From Pseudomonas sp. PDM16 (lineage in GTDB: Bacteria; Pseudomonadota; Gammaproteobacteria; Pseudomonadales; Pseudomonadaceae), in assembly GCF_014851865.1 (NCBI RefSeq), contig NZ_JACVAM010000007.1:1-64000 (forward strand): a stretch of DNA of 64,000 bases. Direction: 5' to 3'. This document shows, one piece after another, positions 62,058 to 64,000 of this stretch. The translations under genes and the position numbers were made by a program. The first letter of the stretch is position 1. Every line of letters begins with the position of its first letter. The notes under the pieces were generated by a model. It did no database searches. It was given only the letters and a program-made list of their open reading frames with translations, and was not told where the DNA came from.

Positions 62058-64000
62058 ACGGCAATATCTCCGCGAAGAAAGAGTCCGATCTCGGCGACGC
62101 CCGCAAGATCGCCACGCCGCTGCTGCTGCGCAAGGGGCTGCAGGTGTTCCTGCGCAACGGCCGACAGGAGCCGTTGTACGTGGTGATCGATCCGGCCAGC
62201 CAGCAGCAGTGGGAGTTGGAGACGCACCAGTTCTTCATCCTCGAGATGATGCAGGTGGACGAGGAATTCGTGGCCATTGCCGCCAGCTACGAACGACGCT
62301 TCTCGCATGCTCTGAGCCGTGGTGAGCTGGATGGCCTGCTGGTGAACCTGATCGACCAGCGTCTATTGGGGCTGGCCGCTGCCGCGCACCCGCTGGTGGC
62401 ACCCTATCGCGAGCAGTTGCAGGAGGATCTCCAGCGCCTGCTCGAGGAAAAGGTGGCGCGTTTCCGTGACAAGGCGGCGCCACCCGCCCGCAGTCAGACG
62501 CCTGCATCGGCTCCGATCAGCGCCGTTCCGCTTCAGGCCGCTGCGCCCTCCGGCGCTACAGCCCGCCCTGGCGCAGGGGCTTCCAACGACACCAGAAGAC
62601 CGGATTCGGATCAGTTGCAGGCTGGTGTGCGCGACTCAGCGGGCATGGACGACACCCTGCGTATCCCGGTACTGCACCTGTTCAATCCCCATCGTCTGCT
62701 GAAGTCCATGCAGGGCTGGACGGAATCGCTCAAGTACGGCGTTTTCGTTCTGCCACTGCTGGTTGGCCTCGCGTTGGGCGTGCTGATCAACAACTACTCG
62801 CTGGCCCAGCTGGATGCCGCCAGCATGCTCTCTGGCATGGGCGCGCTCGGCCATGTGTTCTTCAGCCTGTTCACCGTCAACCTGCTGTGTACCCTGACCC
62901 TGGCACTCACCGCACAGAAGTACCGTGGCACGGTGTACAGCCTGTCGGTGGCGTTCATGCTTGGCTTCCTGCCGCGTTTTCTGCCACGCATTCGCCATCT
63001 GATGGGCCTCAGCCGTCGCGAGCGGCTGTGGCTGCATGGCGGTCCGGTGCTGATGCGCATCGCGTTGTTCAGCCTCGGGGTCTTCACCTGGTATCTGACC
63101 CGCTCTTCCGGGGGACTGCTACCGGCAGGTGGTCTGGCATTGGCTCTCACCGCCGGGGTGGCGCTGCTGCTGACGCTCAACCCCCTGTCGAAGAGCAGCG
63201 GCTACCATCTGATCGCCGTGTTGCTGGATGAACCGCACCTGCGTGGCAAGGCGTTCAAGGCGCTGTTCGGACGCATCAAGGGCAATGCCTACCGCGAGGC
63301 CAACGACACCGCGCTGATGGCCTACGGCCTGGCGTCGGTTTTGTACTCGGTGCTGCTGTTCGTGGTGGCGCTGGTATTGGTTAGTGGCTGGCTGGAGGTG
63401 CATTTCGGCGGCACCGGGGTACTGGCCAGTATCGTTCTGGTGGGCTACCTGAGCGTGCTGACCTACCGCAAGTTCAGGTCGGCCAACGAGATGTACGAGC
63501 GTACCGTTCAGTACGAACGCTGGAAGCGTCGTCGTCTGCCAGAAAATCTGGAGCAGAAGGTCGGTGCCCAACCCGTCAACAAGACGGCTCGCTACACCGG
63601 AAGGGTAGCGGCTCTTTCCCTGCTGATCTGTCTGTTCCTACCCTATCCCTACGAGCCGGGGGGCTCTTTCGTCATTCTGCCGACCGAGCAGCAGCAGGTG
63701 GCGAGCGACATCGGCGGTATCGTCACTGAGGTGCTGGTGGAAGGGGGAGAGCAGGTAGCGGCGGGGCAGGTCCTGGCGCGATTGGCTACGGGTGACTATT
63801 CCGGCCAGGTGAAGATCGCCGAGGCGCGCATCGCCGAGGAGATGGCGATAGTCGCCGAGCTGAAGTCGCGCCCACGGCCCGAAGAGGTGGAAGTCGCCCT
63901 GCGCAACCTGGACATGGCGCGCACCCAGACCCAGTTCAGCCAGTCCAACAATCAGCGCCATGTCACCCTGCTGGCCAAGGGTGGAGTGTCCGCGCAGCAG
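62054..64000 (+). CDS. Inactive M50-like/HlyD fusion, probable export component (3' end outside window)
   Basis: 649 residues visible; ATG overlaps the previous stop (ATGA), and the frame is open at the window edge. The N-terminal about 120 residues resemble a PqqD-like domain; a Pro/Ala-rich linker follows; then about six to eight membrane helices with M50 metalloprotease layout: LALTAQKYRGTVYSL and GFLPRF match the family, but the HELGH zinc motif position reads CTLTL (residues 279-283) and the NPLxxxDGY motif reads NPLSKSSGY (S382 for the metal Asp). A HlyD/lipoyl-type adaptor begins about residue 540 (VASDIGGIVTEVLVEGGEQVAAGQVLARL). A membrane scaffold or periplasmic adaptor for export is likely. 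Confidence 0.8.
   Translation, partial: MNGNISAKKESDLGDARKIATPLLLRKGLQVFLRNGRQEPLYVVIDPASQQQWELETHQFFILEMMQVDEEFVAIAASYERRFSHALSRGELDGLLVNLIDQRLLGLAAAAHPLVAPYREQLQEDLQRLLEEKVARFRDKAAPPARSQTPASAPISAVPLQAAAPSGATARPGAGASNDTRRPDSDQLQAGVRDSAGMDDTLRIPVLHLFNPHRLLKSMQGWTESLKYGVFVLPLLVGLALGVLINNYSLAQLDAASMLSGMGALGHVFFSLFTVNLLCTLTLALTAQKYRGTVYSLSVAFMLGFLPRFLPRIRHLMGLSRRERLWLHGGPVLMRIALFSLGVFTWYLTRSSGGLLPAGGLALALTAGVALLLTLNPLSKSSGYHLIAVLLDEPHLRGKAFKALFGRIKGNAYREANDTALMAYGLASVLYSVLLFVVALVLVSGWLEVHFGGTGVLASIVLVGYLSVLTYRKFRSANEMYERTVQYERWKRRRLPENLEQKVGAQPVNKTARYTGRVAALSLLICLFLPYPYEPGGSFVILPTEQQQVASDIGGIVTEVLVEGGEQVAAGQVLARLATGDYSGQVKIAEARIAEEMAIVAELKSRPRPEEVEVALRNLDMARTQTQFSQSNNQRHVTLLAKGGVSAQQ

Overview
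The window reads as chromosomal DNA of a Pseudomonas species. The evidence is the mutS-fdxA / pncC-recA-recX / erdR-dgkA block, the sbcB-mvaT-purU block with an H-NS-like MvaT, the fused cysNC gene, and a lower-GC cassette array whose attC sites are near-identical over most of the array. As I remember the P. aeruginosa map, these blocks lie in several separate places there, so the window is a mosaic of conserved islands joined at different breakpoints.

Region 1 (1 to about 6.44 kb) is the distal end of an integron gene-cassette array. Every cassette gene is on the + strand and each attC lies 3' of its gene, so the integrase should lie to the left of the window. Ten attC sites or remnants fall into three sequence families. 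Most cargo is unknown: membrane proteins, an HNH endonuclease, a SMI1/KNR4-type protein, a topoisomerase-type zinc-finger protein, a DUF4238-like protein and one frameshifted gene. The last attC is truncated and abuts an ABM-domain gene that has no usable start codon at its expected N-terminus.

Region 2 (6.5-22.8 kb) holds housekeeping and stress genes: two EamA-type transporters, an AraC regulator, a CsaA-like protein, a plcP-agt-like lipid-remodelling pair behind a clear Pho box, fdxA, mutS, pncC, recA with a perfect LexA box, recX, a LOG-family protein, a PA3611-like secreted protein, a DTW-domain tRNA modification enzyme, erdR and dgkA. Region 3 (22.9-38 kb) begins at a palindromic intergenic element. 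It carries a six-gene overlapping operon (RDD, SpoIIM, DUF4129, DUF4350, MoxR, DUF58), then sbcB, mvaT, purU, a PctA-like chemoreceptor and a HerA-like ATPase.

Region 4 (38-64 kb) is the most interesting part. On the - strand lies a four-gene operon (alkaline-phosphatase/sulfatase superfamily enzyme, sulfotransferase, small helical protein, secreted esterase) that runs towards cysD and cysNC, which make PAPS. Divergent from it is a translationally coupled + strand operon. It encodes a 2726-residue iterative PKS/PUFA-synthase-like protein (two nitronate-monooxygenase-type barrels, KS, AT, one ACP, KR, DH), a 1530-residue second protein (KS, AT, DH, fused phosphopantetheinyl transferase), a free ACP, a phosphodiesterase-superfamily enzyme, an alpha/beta-hydrolase fused to a propeller-like domain, and an M50-like/HlyD fusion that has lost its zinc ligands and runs off the window. 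My inference is that this locus makes, modifies (possibly by sulfation or head-group transfer) and exports an undescribed lipid or polyketide. A terminator-like hairpin sits just upstream of the first synthase gene, so attenuation is possible.
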